This document shows positions 23,725 to 32,249 of a DNA stretch of 36,976 bases, one piece after another. Origin of the DNA: Phenylobacterium sp. Lineage in GTDB: Bacteria > Pseudomonadota > Alphaproteobacteria > Caulobacterales > Caulobacteraceae. Within the stretch, counting starts at the first letter, position 1, and the number at the start of each line of letters is the position of its first letter. A program made the translations under genes and the position numbers. The stretch lies in contig NZ_JAUSLG010000082.1 of the NCBI RefSeq assembly GCF_030646615.1, forward strand, positions 1 to 36,976, read 5' to 3'. The notes below the pieces were generated by a model. That model had not been told where the DNA came from. It ran no database searches and was given only the letters and a program-made list of their open reading frames with translations.

Positions 23725-24855
23725 ATGCGTGTACTGGGATTCATGACCGGAACCTCCCTGGACGCCGTCGATATGGCGGTGCTGGAGACCGACGGAGAGA
23801 CGATCGACGCCTTTGGGCCAGCCGGGGAGCGCAAGCTTTCCGACGCCGTGCGCAAGGTGGTGCTGGCCGCAACCGAAGCCGCCCGGGACTGGCCGCGGGG
23901 CACGCCGGAACCGGAGGTGTTTGCGCAGGCCTCGGCCGCCATCGCCAAGGAGCATTTCGAGGCCGCCGAAGCCTTCCTCGCCGACCATGACCTGACCTGG
24001 GCCGACATCGACCTGATCGGCATGCATGGCCAGACCGTGCTGCACGAGCGCCCCAAGGACGGCCAGATCGGCCGCACGGTGCAGCTGGGCGATGCGGCCT
24101 GGCTGGCCGAGGAGACCGGTGTCCCCGTGGCCTTCGATTTCCGCAGCGCCGATGTGGCGGCCGGCGGCGAGGGGGCGCCGCTGGCGCCGGTCTACCATCT
24201 GGCGCGGGCCAGGGCCTCGGAGATGAGCCCGCCCATCGCGGTGCTGAACATCGGCGGGGTGGCCAATGTCACCCTCTGGTCGGGGGTGGGCGAGCTGACC
24301 GCCTTCGACACCGGCCCCGGCAACGGCATGATCGACCTGCTGGTCCAGGCCCGCGGCGCCGGCCGCTATGATGACAAGGGCAACTATGCCAGCGTCGGCC
24401 TGGTGGACGAGGGGCTGCTGCGGGCTCTGCTGGCTCATCCCTATTTCGACGCCCCGCCACCCAAGTCCCTGGATCGCTACGACTTCTCCCTCGACCCCCT
24501 GGAAGACCTCAAGCTGGAGGACGCGGCCGCCACCCTGGTCGCCTTCACCGCCGAAGCGGTCCGCATGGGGTTCGAGAAGCTGGCGACCGCCCCGACCATG
24601 GTGGTCGTCTGTGGCGGCGGGCGGCACAATCCCGAAATCATGAAGGCCCTGCGCGAGCGGCTGAAATCGCAGGTGGTCACCGCCGAAGAGGTCGACTGGC
24701 GCGGCGATTCCATCGAGGCCGAGGCCTTCGCCTATCTGGCGGCCCGAACGGCTCGGGAGCTGCCCATCTCGTTCCCGGCCACCACGGGGGCGCCTGAGCC
24801 CATGAAGGGCGGTCGCATCGTCACGCCAACCGGCAAAGTCAAAGAGGAGGGCTGA
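23725..24855 (+). CDS. anmK: anhydro-N-acetylmuramic acid kinase
   Basis: A 376-residue sugar kinase of the ASKHA fold that converts anhydro-MurNAc, released by lytic transglycosylases, to MurNAc 6-phosphate for cell-wall recycling. Family motifs are GFMTGTSLDAVDMA at the N terminus, IGMHGQTVLHE, VQLGDAAWLAEETGVPVAFDFR, VLNIGGVANVT, FDTGPGNGMID and VVVCGGGRHNPEIM. ATG 23725 gives the standard N terminus; ATG 23719 two codons earlier is equally possible, and no clear ribosome site decides. It is divergent from tyrS and followed 2 bp later by an M20 amidohydrolase, so it probably heads a two-gene unit. Confidence 0.94.
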   Translation: MRVLGFMTGTSLDAVDMAVLETDGETIDAFGPAGERKLSDAVRKVVLAATEAARDWPRGTPEPEVFAQASAAIAKEHFEAAEAFLADHDLTWADIDLIGMHGQTVLHERPKDGQIGRTVQLGDAAWLAEETGVPVAFDFRSADVAAGGEGAPLAPVYHLARARASEMSPPIAVLNIGGVANVTLWSGVGELTAFDTGPGNGMIDLLVQARGAGRYDDKGNYASVGLVDEGLLRALLAHPYFDAPPPKSLDRYDFSLDPLEDLKLEDAAATLVAFTAEAVRMGFEKLATAPTMVVVCGGGRHNPEIMKALRERLKSQVVTAEEVDWRGDSIEAEAFAYLAARTARELPISFPATTGAPEPMKGGRIVTPTGKVKEEG

Positions 24856-24857
24856 CC

Positions 24858-26174
24858 ATGACGCGCAGCATCACCAAGGTCGCCCTTGCGGGCGTGGCGT
24901 TTGGAGTCCTGGCCTGGGCCGCGCCGGCGCTTGGCCAGGAGAGTCCGCACAAGTCTGTGGTGTTCGCCGCCGCCGGAGCCCTGCAGCCCAAGGTCGTGGC
25001 CTGGCGCCGGGATATCCATCAGCATCCGGAACTGGGCAACCGCGAGGTCCGCACCTCGGGCCTGGTGGCCGATCACCTCCGCGCCCTGGGCTATGAGGTC
25101 CGCACCGGCGTAGCTCATACGGGCGTGGTGGCGACCCTGAAGGGCGGCAAGCCGGGCGGCGTCGTCGCCCTGCGCGCCGACATGGACGCCCTGCCGGTGG
25201 AGGAGAAGACCGGCTTGGCCTTCGCCTCGAAGGTGATCGGCGAATACAACGGCCAGCCGACGCCGGTCATGCACGCCTGCGGCCACGACGCCCATGTGGC
25301 GATCCTGATGGGGGCGGCGGAGGTTCTGGCCGGCATGCGCGAGGAGATCGCTGGCACGGTGGTGCTGATCTTCCAGCCGGCCGAGGAGGGCGCGCCCCCT
25401 GGGGAAGAGGGCGGCGCCGCCATGATGATCGCGCAGGGCGCCCTGGAGAATCCGAAGCCCGGCGCCATCTTTGGCCTGCATGTGAGCCCCGGCGATGTGG
25501 GGGCCATCGTCTATCGCAGCGGGCCGATGATGGCTGCGGCCGACTCCTATGAGATCCGCATCACGGGCAAGCAGACCCATGGCGCCCGGCCCTGGGACGG
25601 CGTCGACCTGGCGTCCCTCAGCGCCGAGATCGTCCAGGCCTTCAACCAGATCGCCTCACGGCAGCTCGACGTGGCCCGCTCGCCCACCGTCATCACCGTG
25701 GCGGTGATCCAGAGCGGCGTGCGCCACAACATCATCCCCGAAGACATGATGATGGCCGGCACCCTGCGGACCTTCGATCCCGACATGCGCCAGGCGACCA
25801 TCGAAAAGATGCAGACGGCGGTCGACAGCATCGTGGCGCGCTATGGCGCGAAGGGAGAGCTGACCCTGGGCGGCTCAACGCCGGTGGTGAGCAACGATCC
25901 GGACCTCGCCCGCGCCATGGCGCCGACGCTTGCGACTGCCGCAGTCGGCCAGCCGGAGACCGAGACCAGCCTGATCACCGGGGCCGAGGACTTTGCGGAG
26001 TTCCAGGCGGTGGTCCCGGGGCTCTTCTACCGGCTGGGCGTGGGCTATCCGGCGGGCACGAACCATTCGCCCTTCTTCACCATCGACGAGGCGGCGCTGG
26101 AGGTGGGCGTGCGAGCGCAGGTGCTGACGGCGCTGGACTATCTGGACCGGGTGGCGACCAGCCCGGCCGACTGA
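24858..26174 (+). CDS. M20-family amidohydrolase, exported
   Basis: A 438-residue metal-dependent amidohydrolase or carboxypeptidase of the M20D type (hippurate hydrolase/IAA-amino-acid hydrolase group). A signal peptide at about 1-26 (ending PALGQ) predicts export, unusual for the cytosolic members. Metal-site motifs are VMHACGHDAH (Cys and His ligands), FQPAEEG (two Glu), GLHV, and TNHSPFF near the C terminus. A dimerisation domain lies at about 215-330. GGAGGG precedes ATG 24858. It follows anmK by 2 bp; a role in trimming periplasmic amides or peptides is guessed from this context. The substrate is unknown. Confidence 0.92.
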   Translation: MTRSITKVALAGVAFGVLAWAAPALGQESPHKSVVFAAAGALQPKVVAWRRDIHQHPELGNREVRTSGLVADHLRALGYEVRTGVAHTGVVATLKGGKPGGVVALRADMDALPVEEKTGLAFASKVIGEYNGQPTPVMHACGHDAHVAILMGAAEVLAGMREEIAGTVVLIFQPAEEGAPPGEEGGAAMMIAQGALENPKPGAIFGLHVSPGDVGAIVYRSGPMMAAADSYEIRITGKQTHGARPWDGVDLASLSAEIVQAFNQIASRQLDVARSPTVITVAVIQSGVRHNIIPEDMMMAGTLRTFDPDMRQATIEKMQTAVDSIVARYGAKGELTLGGSTPVVSNDPDLARAMAPTLATAAVGQPETETSLITGAEDFAEFQAVVPGLFYRLGVGYPAGTNHSPFFTIDEAALEVGVRAQVLTALDYLDRVATSPAD

Positions 26175-26181
26175 GGCGATC

Positions 26182-26200
26182 GCCCCAGCCGATCGGGGGC
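26182..26200. terminator. weak hairpin between convergent genes
   Basis: GCCCC (26182-26186) and GGGGC (26196-26200) can pair over a 9-nt loop in the 27-bp gap between the convergent amidohydrolase and hydrolase genes, followed by TT only. It is a possible shared terminator, but the stem is short. Confidence 0.3.
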
Positions 26201-26201
26201 T

Positions 26202-26855
26202 TCATGCCTCCGCCGAGGCCGCCATGCGCTTGTCGAGATAGGCCCCGACGCGAGTCTCGACCTCGACAAGCTGCTCGGTCCAGAAATGGTTGGCCTGGTC
26301 GACCAGGTCGTAGTCGATCACGATGCCCTTCTGGGTGCGTAGCTTGGAGACGACGCGCTCCACCTCGACCGGCGGCGTCACCGTGTCGGCCGAGCCCTGC
26401 AGGATCAGGCCCGAGGCCGGGCAGGGCGCCAGGAAGCTGAAGTCGTACATGTTCGTCGGAGGCGAGACCGAGATGAAGCCGTCCGTCTCAGGCCGGCGCA
26501 TCAGGAGCTGCATGCCGACCCAGGCGCCGAAGTCGTAGCCGGCGACCCAGCATTGCGAGGCGGCCGGGTTGGTCGACTGCAGCCAGTCGAGCGCCGTGGC
26601 CGCATCGGCCAGTTCGCCGATGCCGGAATCGAACTCGCCCTGGCTGCGGCCGACGCCGCGGAAGTTGAAGCGCAGGACGGAAAAGCCCCGCTTCATGAAC
26701 AGGTGATAGAGCTGGACGGCCACCGGATTGTTCATCTGGCCGCCGGCCTTGGGATGGGGGTGGAGGATCAGCGCGACAGGCGCGTTCTCCGTCTTTCCCT
26801 GGGCGTAGCGCCCTTCAATCCGTCCAGCCGCGCCGGTCAGAACAACCTCTGGCAT
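26202..26855 (-). CDS. alpha/beta-hydrolase with Asp at the nucleophile position
   Basis: A 217-residue cytosolic alpha/beta-hydrolase of the dienelactone hydrolase-like group common in alphaproteobacteria. It has the oxyanion-type loop LILHPHPKAGGQMNN, the strand FSVLRFNFRGVGRSQG, and the nucleophile elbow AGYDFGAW. At the elbow, G-x-Nuc-x-G has Asp (D108) where Ser is usual. The other triad members look intact: D157 in GSADTVTPP and H190 in DQANHFW. Asp nucleophiles are known in dehalogenases and epoxide hydrolases, but this subgroup normally has Ser, so the enzyme may have a changed chemistry or none. It is divergent from the iscR-suf operon, from which a 155-bp gap separates it. Confidence 0.85.
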   Translation of the reverse strand: MPEVVLTGAAGRIEGRYAQGKTENAPVALILHPHPKAGGQMNNPVAVQLYHLFMKRGFSVLRFNFRGVGRSQGEFDSGIGELADAATALDWLQSTNPAASQCWVAGYDFGAWVGMQLLMRRPETDGFISVSPPTNMYDFSFLAPCPASGLILQGSADTVTPPVEVERVVSKLRTQKGIVIDYDLVDQANHFWTEQLVEVETRVGAYLDKRMAASAEA

Positions 26856-26876
26856 GCGATCCTCTCGTGCCGCCGA

Positions 26877-26908
26877 ATACTTGACTAAGGAGCTTGGTCT
26901 TCCTAGAT
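26877..26908 (+). promoter_or_regulatory. candidate promoter and IscR-type half-site for the iscR-suf operon
   Basis: TTGACT (26881-26886) and CTAGAT (26903-26908), 16 bp apart, form a promoter-like pair about 100 bp before iscR. The 12 bases ATACTTGACTAA (26877-26888) match the left half of the E. coli type 1 IscR consensus (ATASYYGACTRW) at every position; the right half is poor. Overlap with the -35 would fit repression by [2Fe-2S]-IscR of its own operon. Confidence 0.5.
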
Positions 26909-27010
26909 CGCATCCATGCGTTCAATCGGAAAAACCGCCGCTGCGAAGCCGGGGCTTGTAACACAGGCTCAATCCGATGCGCGGGAAAACTGCAGGACGG
27001 ATCGGACCCC

Positions 27011-27448
27011 ATGCGCTTGAGCACCAAAGGGCGTTACGCCGTGATGGCCATGGCCGATCTGGCCCGTCGCGAGGGTGACAAGGCCGTGGCCCTGGCCGAA
27101 ATCGCCCAGCGCCAGGAAATCTCGCTTTCCTATCTGGAACAGCTTTTCGCCCGTCTGCGCCGCGAGGGCCTGGTGGTCAGCGCCCGCGGTCCCGGCGGCG
27201 GCTACCGGCTGGCGCGCACGGCCAGCGAGACGAATATCGCCCAGATCGTGCTGGCCGTGGACGAGCCCCTGCGCGCCACCCGCTGCGGCCAGGACGCGCG
27301 CAAGGGCTGCATGCTGAGCGGCGAAAAGTGCCTGACCCATGATCTCTGGGAAGAGATGGGGCGGCAGATCCACACCTATCTGGAATCGGTATCCCTGGCC
27401 GATGTGGTCCAGGGGCGCCTGGCCGACGGCGGGACGGTGGCCGCATGA
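27011..27448 (+). CDS. iscR: Rrf2-family iron-sulfur regulator IscR
   Basis: A 145-residue winged-helix transcription factor that senses Fe-S cluster status. The N terminus MRLSTKGRYAVMAMADLAR and the recognition region LSYLEQLFARLRREGLVVSARGPGGGYRL are typical of Rrf2/IscR. The cluster-binding residues are three cysteines, RCGQDARKGCMLSGEKC, and the following CLTH histidine; the Cys spacing is slightly longer than in E. coli IscR. ATG 27011 gives the conserved start. It heads the SUF operon: its stop overlaps the next ATG (ATGA), and a partial IscR-like site lies over the predicted promoter, so autoregulation is likely but inferred. Confidence 0.95.
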   Translation: MRLSTKGRYAVMAMADLARREGDKAVALAEIAQRQEISLSYLEQLFARLRREGLVVSARGPGGGYRLARTASETNIAQIVLAVDEPLRATRCGQDARKGCMLSGEKCLTHDLWEEMGRQIHTYLESVSLADVVQGRLADGGTVAA

Positions 27449-28587
27449 GCGCCGTCTATCTCGACCATAACGCCACCGCGCCGATCCGGCCCGAGGCCCT
27501 GGCGGCCGCCAGCCAAGCGATGATCGCCGGGGGCAATCCCTCTTCGGTCCACGCCGCCGGGCGAGCCTCCCGGGCGCGGATGGAGCAGGCTCGCACCCAG
27601 GTGGCCGAGCTGATCGCCGCCCCGGCCTCGACCGTCATCTTCACGTCCGGCGGCACCGAGGCCAACGCCCTGGCGATCGAAAGCGCCGTGGCCACCGGCT
27701 CACGGCGGCTGATTCTCAGCGCCATCGAGCATGACGCGGTCCTGGAGACCGCCCGGGCTTCGGACGCGCAGGTCGAACTCATGCCGGTGGACGCCTTGGG
27801 GCAGGCCGATCTTGCCTGGCTGGCCGCCCGCCTGGACACGTGGGACGCCGCCGAGGGCCGGCCCTTCGTCGCCCTGATGCTGGCCAATAACGAAACCGGC
27901 GTCATCCAGCCGGTGGCCGAAGCTGCGGTTCTGGTTCGCCAGGCCGAGGGCTGGCTGCATGTGGACGCCGTCCAGGCCGCTGGCCGCATCCCGGTCGACA
28001 GCCGGGCCCTGGGCGCCGACACCCTGGCCATTTCCAGCCACAAGATCGGCGGCCCCCCGGGCGCCGGCGCGCTCACCTTCGGACCCCGCGCCACGCTCGT
28101 GCGTCGCCTTCACGGCGGCGGGCAGGAGCGCGGGCGTCGAGCGGGCACCGAGAATGTGCCGGCCATCGCGGGATTTGGCGCCGCCGCCGCCCAGGCCTTG
28201 GGCGAGCTGAACGCCGCCGCCGAACAGGCGGTCTGGCGCGACGCCGCCGAGCAGGCCCTGGTGGCGGCCGGCGCCCTCGTCATGGGCCAGGGCGCTACCC
28301 GCCTGCCCAACACCCTGTGCTTCGCCGGTCCCGGCTTTCCGGCCGAGCTGCAGGTCATGACGCTCGACCTCGCCGGGGTGATGGTCAGCGCCGGATCGGC
28401 CTGCTCCTCGGGCAAGGTCAAGGCGAGCCGGGTGCTGGAGGCCATGGGCCAGACCGAGTTGGCCGGCGCGGCGATCCGCGTCAGCGGCGGCTGGTCCAGC
28501 GGCGCCGAAGACTGGAAACAGATGGTCGAAGCCTGGATCACGGCCTACGACCGCCACGCCGCGCGCCGTCGCGCGCCTGCGGCCTGA
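27445..28587 (+). CDS. cysteine desulfurase, group I (NifS/IscS-like)
   Basis: A 380-residue PLP enzyme that removes sulfur from cysteine to form a persulfide for Fe-S cluster synthesis. It has the N-terminal [48 protein letters not shown], the PLP lysine K200 in [10 protein letters not shown], and the active cysteine C320 on a flexible loop, [10 protein letters not shown], which marks group I. Its ATG overlaps the iscR stop by 4 bp, and sufB follows 11 bp later. A second, group II desulfurase (sufS) lies in the same operon; how labour is shared is not clear from sequence. Confidence 0.94.
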   Translation: MSAVYLDHNATAPIRPEALAAASQAMIAGGNPSSVHAAGRASRARMEQARTQVAELIAAPASTVIFTSGGTEANALAIESAVATGSRRLILSAIEHDAVLETARASDAQVELMPVDALGQADLAWLAARLDTWDAAEGRPFVALMLANNETGVIQPVAEAAVLVRQAEGWLHVDAVQAAGRIPVDSRALGADTLAISSHKIGGPPGAGALTFGPRATLVRRLHGGGQERGRRAGTENVPAIAGFGAAAAQALGELNAAAEQAVWRDAAEQALVAAGALVMGQGATRLPNTLCFAGPGFPAELQVMTLDLAGVMVSAGSACSSGKVKASRVLEAMGQTELAGAAIRVSGGWSSGAEDWKQMVEAWITAYDRHAARRRAPAA

Positions 28588-28598
28588 AGGAAACTGCG

Positions 28599-30068
28599 AT
28601 GCCTGCTGTCAAACAGACCGTCGAACATGTGGAAGCCCTGGAGCGATACCAGCACGGCTTCATCACCTCCATTGACCAGGAGTTCGCGCCCAAGGGCCTG
28701 AGCGCCGACATCGTGCGGTTCATCTCCGCCAAGAAGGAGGAGCCGGAATGGATGCTCGCCTGGCGGCTGGAGGCCTATGAGCGCTGGCTGGCCATGGAAG
28801 AGCCCGACTGGGCCAAGGTCACCTTCCCCAGGATCGACTACCAGGACTCCTATTACTACGCCGCGCCGAAGACCAAGGAAGGGCCCAAGAGCCTGGACGA
28901 GGTCGATCCCGAGCTGCTGGCCACCTACGCCAAGCTGGGCATCCCCCTGCGCGAGCAGGAGGTCCTGGCCGGCGTGCAGGGCGCCCCGCGCTATGCGGTG
29001 GATGCGGTGTTCGACAGCGTCTCGGTGGTGACCACCTTCAAGAAGGAGCTGGCCGAGGTCGGGGTGATCTTCTGCTCGTTCAGCGAGGCGGTGCGCGAGC
29101 ATCCCGAGCTGGTGAAGAAATATCTGGGCTCGGTGGTGCCGGCCTCGGACAACTATTTCGCCTGCCTGAACAGCGCGGTCTTCTCCGACGGCAGCTTCGT
29201 CTATGTCCCGCCGGGCGTTCGCTGCCCCATGGAGCTGTCGACCTATTTCCGCATCAATGCGGCCGAGAGCGGGCAGTTCGAGCGGACCCTGATCATCGCC
29301 GACAAGGGCGCCTACGTCTCCTATCTGGAGGGCTGCACCGCGCCGATGCGCGACGAGAACCAGCTGCACGCCGCCGTCGTCGAGCTGGTGGCGCTGGAGG
29401 ATGCGGAGATCAAATATTCCACCGTCCAGAACTGGTATCCGGGCGATCCGGAGACCGGCAAGGGCGGCATCTACAACTTCGTCACCAAGCGGGCCGACTG
29501 CCGCGGCGACCGCTCCAAGGTCGCCTGGACCCAGGTGGAGACCGGCTCGGCCATCACCTGGAAATATCCCTCCTGCGTCCTGCGGGGCAACGACAGCGTG
29601 GGTGAGTTCTATTCCATCGCCATCACCAATGGCCGCCAGCAAGCCGACACCGGCACCAAGATGATCCATCTGGGGGAGGGGACCCGCTCGCGGATCATCT
29701 CCAAGGGCATCTCGGCCGGCCGGTCCTCCAACACCTATCGCGGCCTGGTGTCGGCCCATCCCAAGGCCAAGGGCGCGCGCAATTTCACCCAATGCGACAG
29801 CCTGCTGATCGGCAAGGAGAGCGCGGCCCACACCGTGCCCTATATCGAAGCCCGCAACGGCCAGTCGGTCTTCGAGCACGAGGCCACCACCACGCGCCTG
29901 TCCGACGACCAGCTCTTCTATGTGATGCAGCGGGGCCTCTCCCAGGAGGAGGCGGTCCAGCTACTGGTCAACGGCTTCGTCAAGGACGTGCTGCAGACCC
30001 TGCCCATGGAATTCGCGGTGGAGGCCCAGAAGCTGGTCGCCATCTCTCTGGAAGGGTCCGTCGGATGA
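28599..30068 (+). CDS. sufB: Fe-S cluster assembly scaffold subunit SufB
   Basis: A 489-residue cytosolic protein, the cluster-building subunit of the SufBC2D complex. The start ATG 28599 has GAAGGA upstream; the open frame continues further 5' but lies inside the desulfurase gene. Family segments are [46 protein letters not shown] with the conserved cysteine that receives sulfur, [41 protein letters not shown], and the C-terminal [21 protein letters not shown]. Length and order are normal. The stop overlaps the next start as ATGA. Confidence 0.98.
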   Translation: MPAVKQTVEHVEALERYQHGFITSIDQEFAPKGLSADIVRFISAKKEEPEWMLAWRLEAYERWLAMEEPDWAKVTFPRIDYQDSYYYAAPKTKEGPKSLDEVDPELLATYAKLGIPLREQEVLAGVQGAPRYAVDAVFDSVSVVTTFKKELAEVGVIFCSFSEAVREHPELVKKYLGSVVPASDNYFACLNSAVFSDGSFVYVPPGVRCPMELSTYFRINAAESGQFERTLIIADKGAYVSYLEGCTAPMRDENQLHAAVVELVALEDAEIKYSTVQNWYPGDPETGKGGIYNFVTKRADCRGDRSKVAWTQVETGSAITWKYPSCVLRGNDSVGEFYSIAITNGRQQADTGTKMIHLGEGTRSRIISKGISAGRSSNTYRGLVSAHPKAKGARNFTQCDSLLIGKESAAHTVPYIEARNGQSVFEHEATTTRLSDDQLFYVMQRGLSQEEAVQLLVNGFVKDVLQTLPMEFAVEAQKLVAISLEGSVG

Positions 30069-30466
30069 CCCAGGAACCAAGCCGGACCTTATCGATGACC
30101 CTCAAAGCCGCCTTCGAAGCCGAACTCCACCGCCGGGAGACCGAGCGCCGCGCCCGCGAAGAGGCCGAGATGCAGCGCCAGGCCGAGGACCTCGGCCGGG
30201 CCGAGGCGCTGGAGGCCGCCCTGGCTCACGACGCCGGCTTCCTGGCCGAGCGCGGGCTCGTGCTGGAGCGCCGCCGCTATACGGTGACGCTGGACCATAC
30301 GGACTATCGCGTGGCCGCCTATTTCGAGGATGGCCGGGTCAGCGTCACCGCCGCGGACAAGCGCAACGCCACCACCTCGGCGGCCCCGCGCAAGCAGCAG
30401 TTCGCCGAGAGCGTCGAGGACGCCCTGCTGATCATGGCCCAATTCCTGGCTGACGAGGTTCGCTGA
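30065..30466 (+). CDS. uncharacterised coiled-coil protein inside the suf operon
   Basis: A 133-residue protein that I do not recognise. Residues about 12-56 are charged and predicted to form a coiled coil ([20 protein letters not shown], then [15 protein letters not shown]). Residues about 66-98 alternate hydrophobic and polar residues like beta-strands ([21 protein letters not shown]). The last 25 form an amphipathic helix. There are no cysteines, no signal and no membrane segment, so it is probably cytosolic and does not itself hold a cluster. It overlaps sufB by 4 bp (ATGA) and sufC by 1 bp (TGATG), so it is made with the Suf complex. ATG 30095 is a possible shorter start. A SUF accessory role is inference from position only. 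Confidence 0.8.
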   Translation: MTQEPSRTLSMTLKAAFEAELHRRETERRAREEAEMQRQAEDLGRAEALEAALAHDAGFLAERGLVLERRRYTVTLDHTDYRVAAYFEDGRVSVTAADKRNATTSAAPRKQQFAESVEDALLIMAQFLADEVR

Positions 30467-31212
30467 TGCTGTCGATCAACAATCTGCACGCCCGCGTCGC
30501 CGAGGCCGAGATCCTGAAGGGCCTGACCCTCGACCTGCCGGCCGGCGAGGTTCACGCCATCATGGGCCCAAACGGCGCCGGCAAGTCGACCCTGTCCTAC
30601 GTCCTGACCGGCCGTCAGGGCTATGAGGTGACGGAGGGAACGGCGACCCTGGATGGCGAGGACCTGCTGGCCCTGGAGCCCCACGAGCGGGCGGCCCGCG
30701 GCCTGTTCCTCTCGTTCCAGTATCCGCTGGAAATCCCGGGCGTTCCGGCCATGACGTTCATCCGCACGGCGATAAACGCCCAGCGCAAGGCCCGCGGCGA
30801 GCCGGAGGTGAGCGCGCCGGAGTTCCTGAAGCGCGCCCGCGAGGTGGCCGGTCAGCTGAAGATCGACTTCGACATGCTCAAGCGGCCGCTGAATGTCGGC
30901 TTCTCGGGCGGTGAGAAGAAGCGGATGGAGATCTTTCAGATGGCGATGCTTTCGCCCCGCCTGCTGATCCTGGATGAAACCGATTCCGGCCTGGACATCG
31001 ACGCCCTGAAGATCGTCGCCGACGGGGTCAACGCTCTGCGCAGTCCCGACCGCGCCATGTTGGTGATCACCCACTATCAGCGGCTGCTGGACTATATCCG
31101 CCCCGACAAGGTCCACGTCCTGGCTGCGGGGCGCATCGCCGCCTCCGGTGGGCCGGAGCTGGCTCACGAGTTGGAGCGCGAAGGCTATGACAAGTATGCG
31201 AGGGCCGCTTGA
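30466..31212 (+). CDS. sufC: Fe-S cluster assembly ATPase SufC
   Basis: A 248-residue ABC-type ATPase that powers the SufBC2D scaffold; it is soluble, not a transporter. Motifs are Walker A GPNGAGKSTL, the Q-loop FLSFQYPLEIPGV, the signature FSGGEKKRMEI, Walker B LLILDETDSGLDIDAL, and the H-loop ITHYQRLLDYI. All look intact. It starts at ATG 30466 overlapping the previous stop, and its own stop overlaps the TTG start of sufD by 4 bp (TTGA). Confidence 0.98.
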   Translation: MLSINNLHARVAEAEILKGLTLDLPAGEVHAIMGPNGAGKSTLSYVLTGRQGYEVTEGTATLDGEDLLALEPHERAARGLFLSFQYPLEIPGVPAMTFIRTAINAQRKARGEPEVSAPEFLKRAREVAGQLKIDFDMLKRPLNVGFSGGEKKRMEIFQMAMLSPRLLILDETDSGLDIDALKIVADGVNALRSPDRAMLVITHYQRLLDYIRPDKVHVLAAGRIAASGGPELAHELEREGYDKYARAA

Positions 31213-32249
31213 CCCTCGCCGCCGCCCTCCGCGACCGCGATGTCGCCCAGCTGCCCAGCCGTCGTGACGAGGACTGGCGCTGGACAGACCTGCGCGCCCT
31301 GATCCGTGAGCTGCCTGCGCCGTCGCCGGCGGCGGCCGCCCCTGCGCAAGCCGGTCCCTTCGGCGCCCTCGGCGATGCGGAGATCCTGGTCGTCAATGGC
31401 CGGGTGATCGGCGACGAGAGCCTGCTCCGACTGGCGCCGGGCCACACCCGCACCGTCCGGCTGCGCTTCGTCTCGGCGACGGCCGGAACCGCCCACGGGG
31501 CGAGCCTCTCCATCAGCCTCGGCGCCGGGGCGCGCCTGACCCTGCTGGAGTCCTATGAGGGCCTGGCGGCGGGCTATCTCGCCGATGCGAACCTGGCGAT
31601 CACCCTGGCCGAGGACGCCGTGCTGGAGCGGATCATCCTGGCCCAGGATGACGAGGACGCGGTCAGCGTCAGCACCGCCACGGTGGACCTGGCGCCCCGC
31701 GCGCGGCTGGCCCAGACGACGCTCACCACCGGCGCCAAGCGCCAGCGGCTGGAGACCCGCGTCACCCATCCCGGCCACGACGCGGCGGTGCGGATGGACG
31801 GCGCCTACCGGGTGCGCGGCCGTGGCCATGCCGACCTGACCAGCGCGGTGAACCATGCCGGCACGGACGGGACCACCGAGCAGCTCATCAAGGGCGTGGT
31901 CGATGACCAGGCGCGCGCGGTCTTCCAGGGGCGGATCACCGTCAGCCCCGGCGCCGACCGCACCGATGCGCGCATGGGTCACCATGCCCTCGTGCTGTCG
32001 GACCGGGCCGAGGTGGACGCCAAGCCGGAACTGCTGATCTTCGCCGACGACGTGGCCTGCGCCCACGGCAATACGGTGGGCGCCCTGGATGAGGACGCCC
32101 TGTTCTACGCCCGCCAGCGGGGCATGCCCGAGGATGTGGCCCGGGCCATGCTGACCGAGGCCTTCATCGGCGAGGTCATCGACCGGATCGAGCATGAGGC
32201 CGTGCGCGAGCGCCTGCGGTCCTGGGCGCAAGACGGGCGGATCGCCTGA
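31209..32249 (+). CDS. sufD: Fe-S cluster assembly subunit SufD
   Basis: A 346-residue SufB paralogue that pairs with SufB in the SufBC2D scaffold and is needed for iron entry. It opens with SRRDEDWRWTDLRAL, the usual SufD N-terminal motif; the core beta-helix includes VTHPGHDAAVRMDGAYRVRGRGHADLTSAVNHAG; the C-terminal part carries ACAHGNTVGALDEDALFYARQRGM with the conserved His and Cys region. At 346 residues it is shorter than E. coli SufD (423), mainly at the N terminus. The start is TTG 31209, overlapping the sufC stop; the stop overlaps sufS ATG by 1 bp. Confidence 0.95.
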   Translation: MTLAAALRDRDVAQLPSRRDEDWRWTDLRALIRELPAPSPAAAAPAQAGPFGALGDAEILVVNGRVIGDESLLRLAPGHTRTVRLRFVSATAGTAHGASLSISLGAGARLTLLESYEGLAAGYLADANLAITLAEDAVLERIILAQDDEDAVSVSTATVDLAPRARLAQTTLTTGAKRQRLETRVTHPGHDAAVRMDGAYRVRGRGHADLTSAVNHAGTDGTTEQLIKGVVDDQARAVFQGRITVSPGADRTDARMGHHALVLSDRAEVDAKPELLIFADDVACAHGNTVGALDEDALFYARQRGMPEDVARAMLTEAFIGEVIDRIEHEAVRERLRSWAQDGRIA

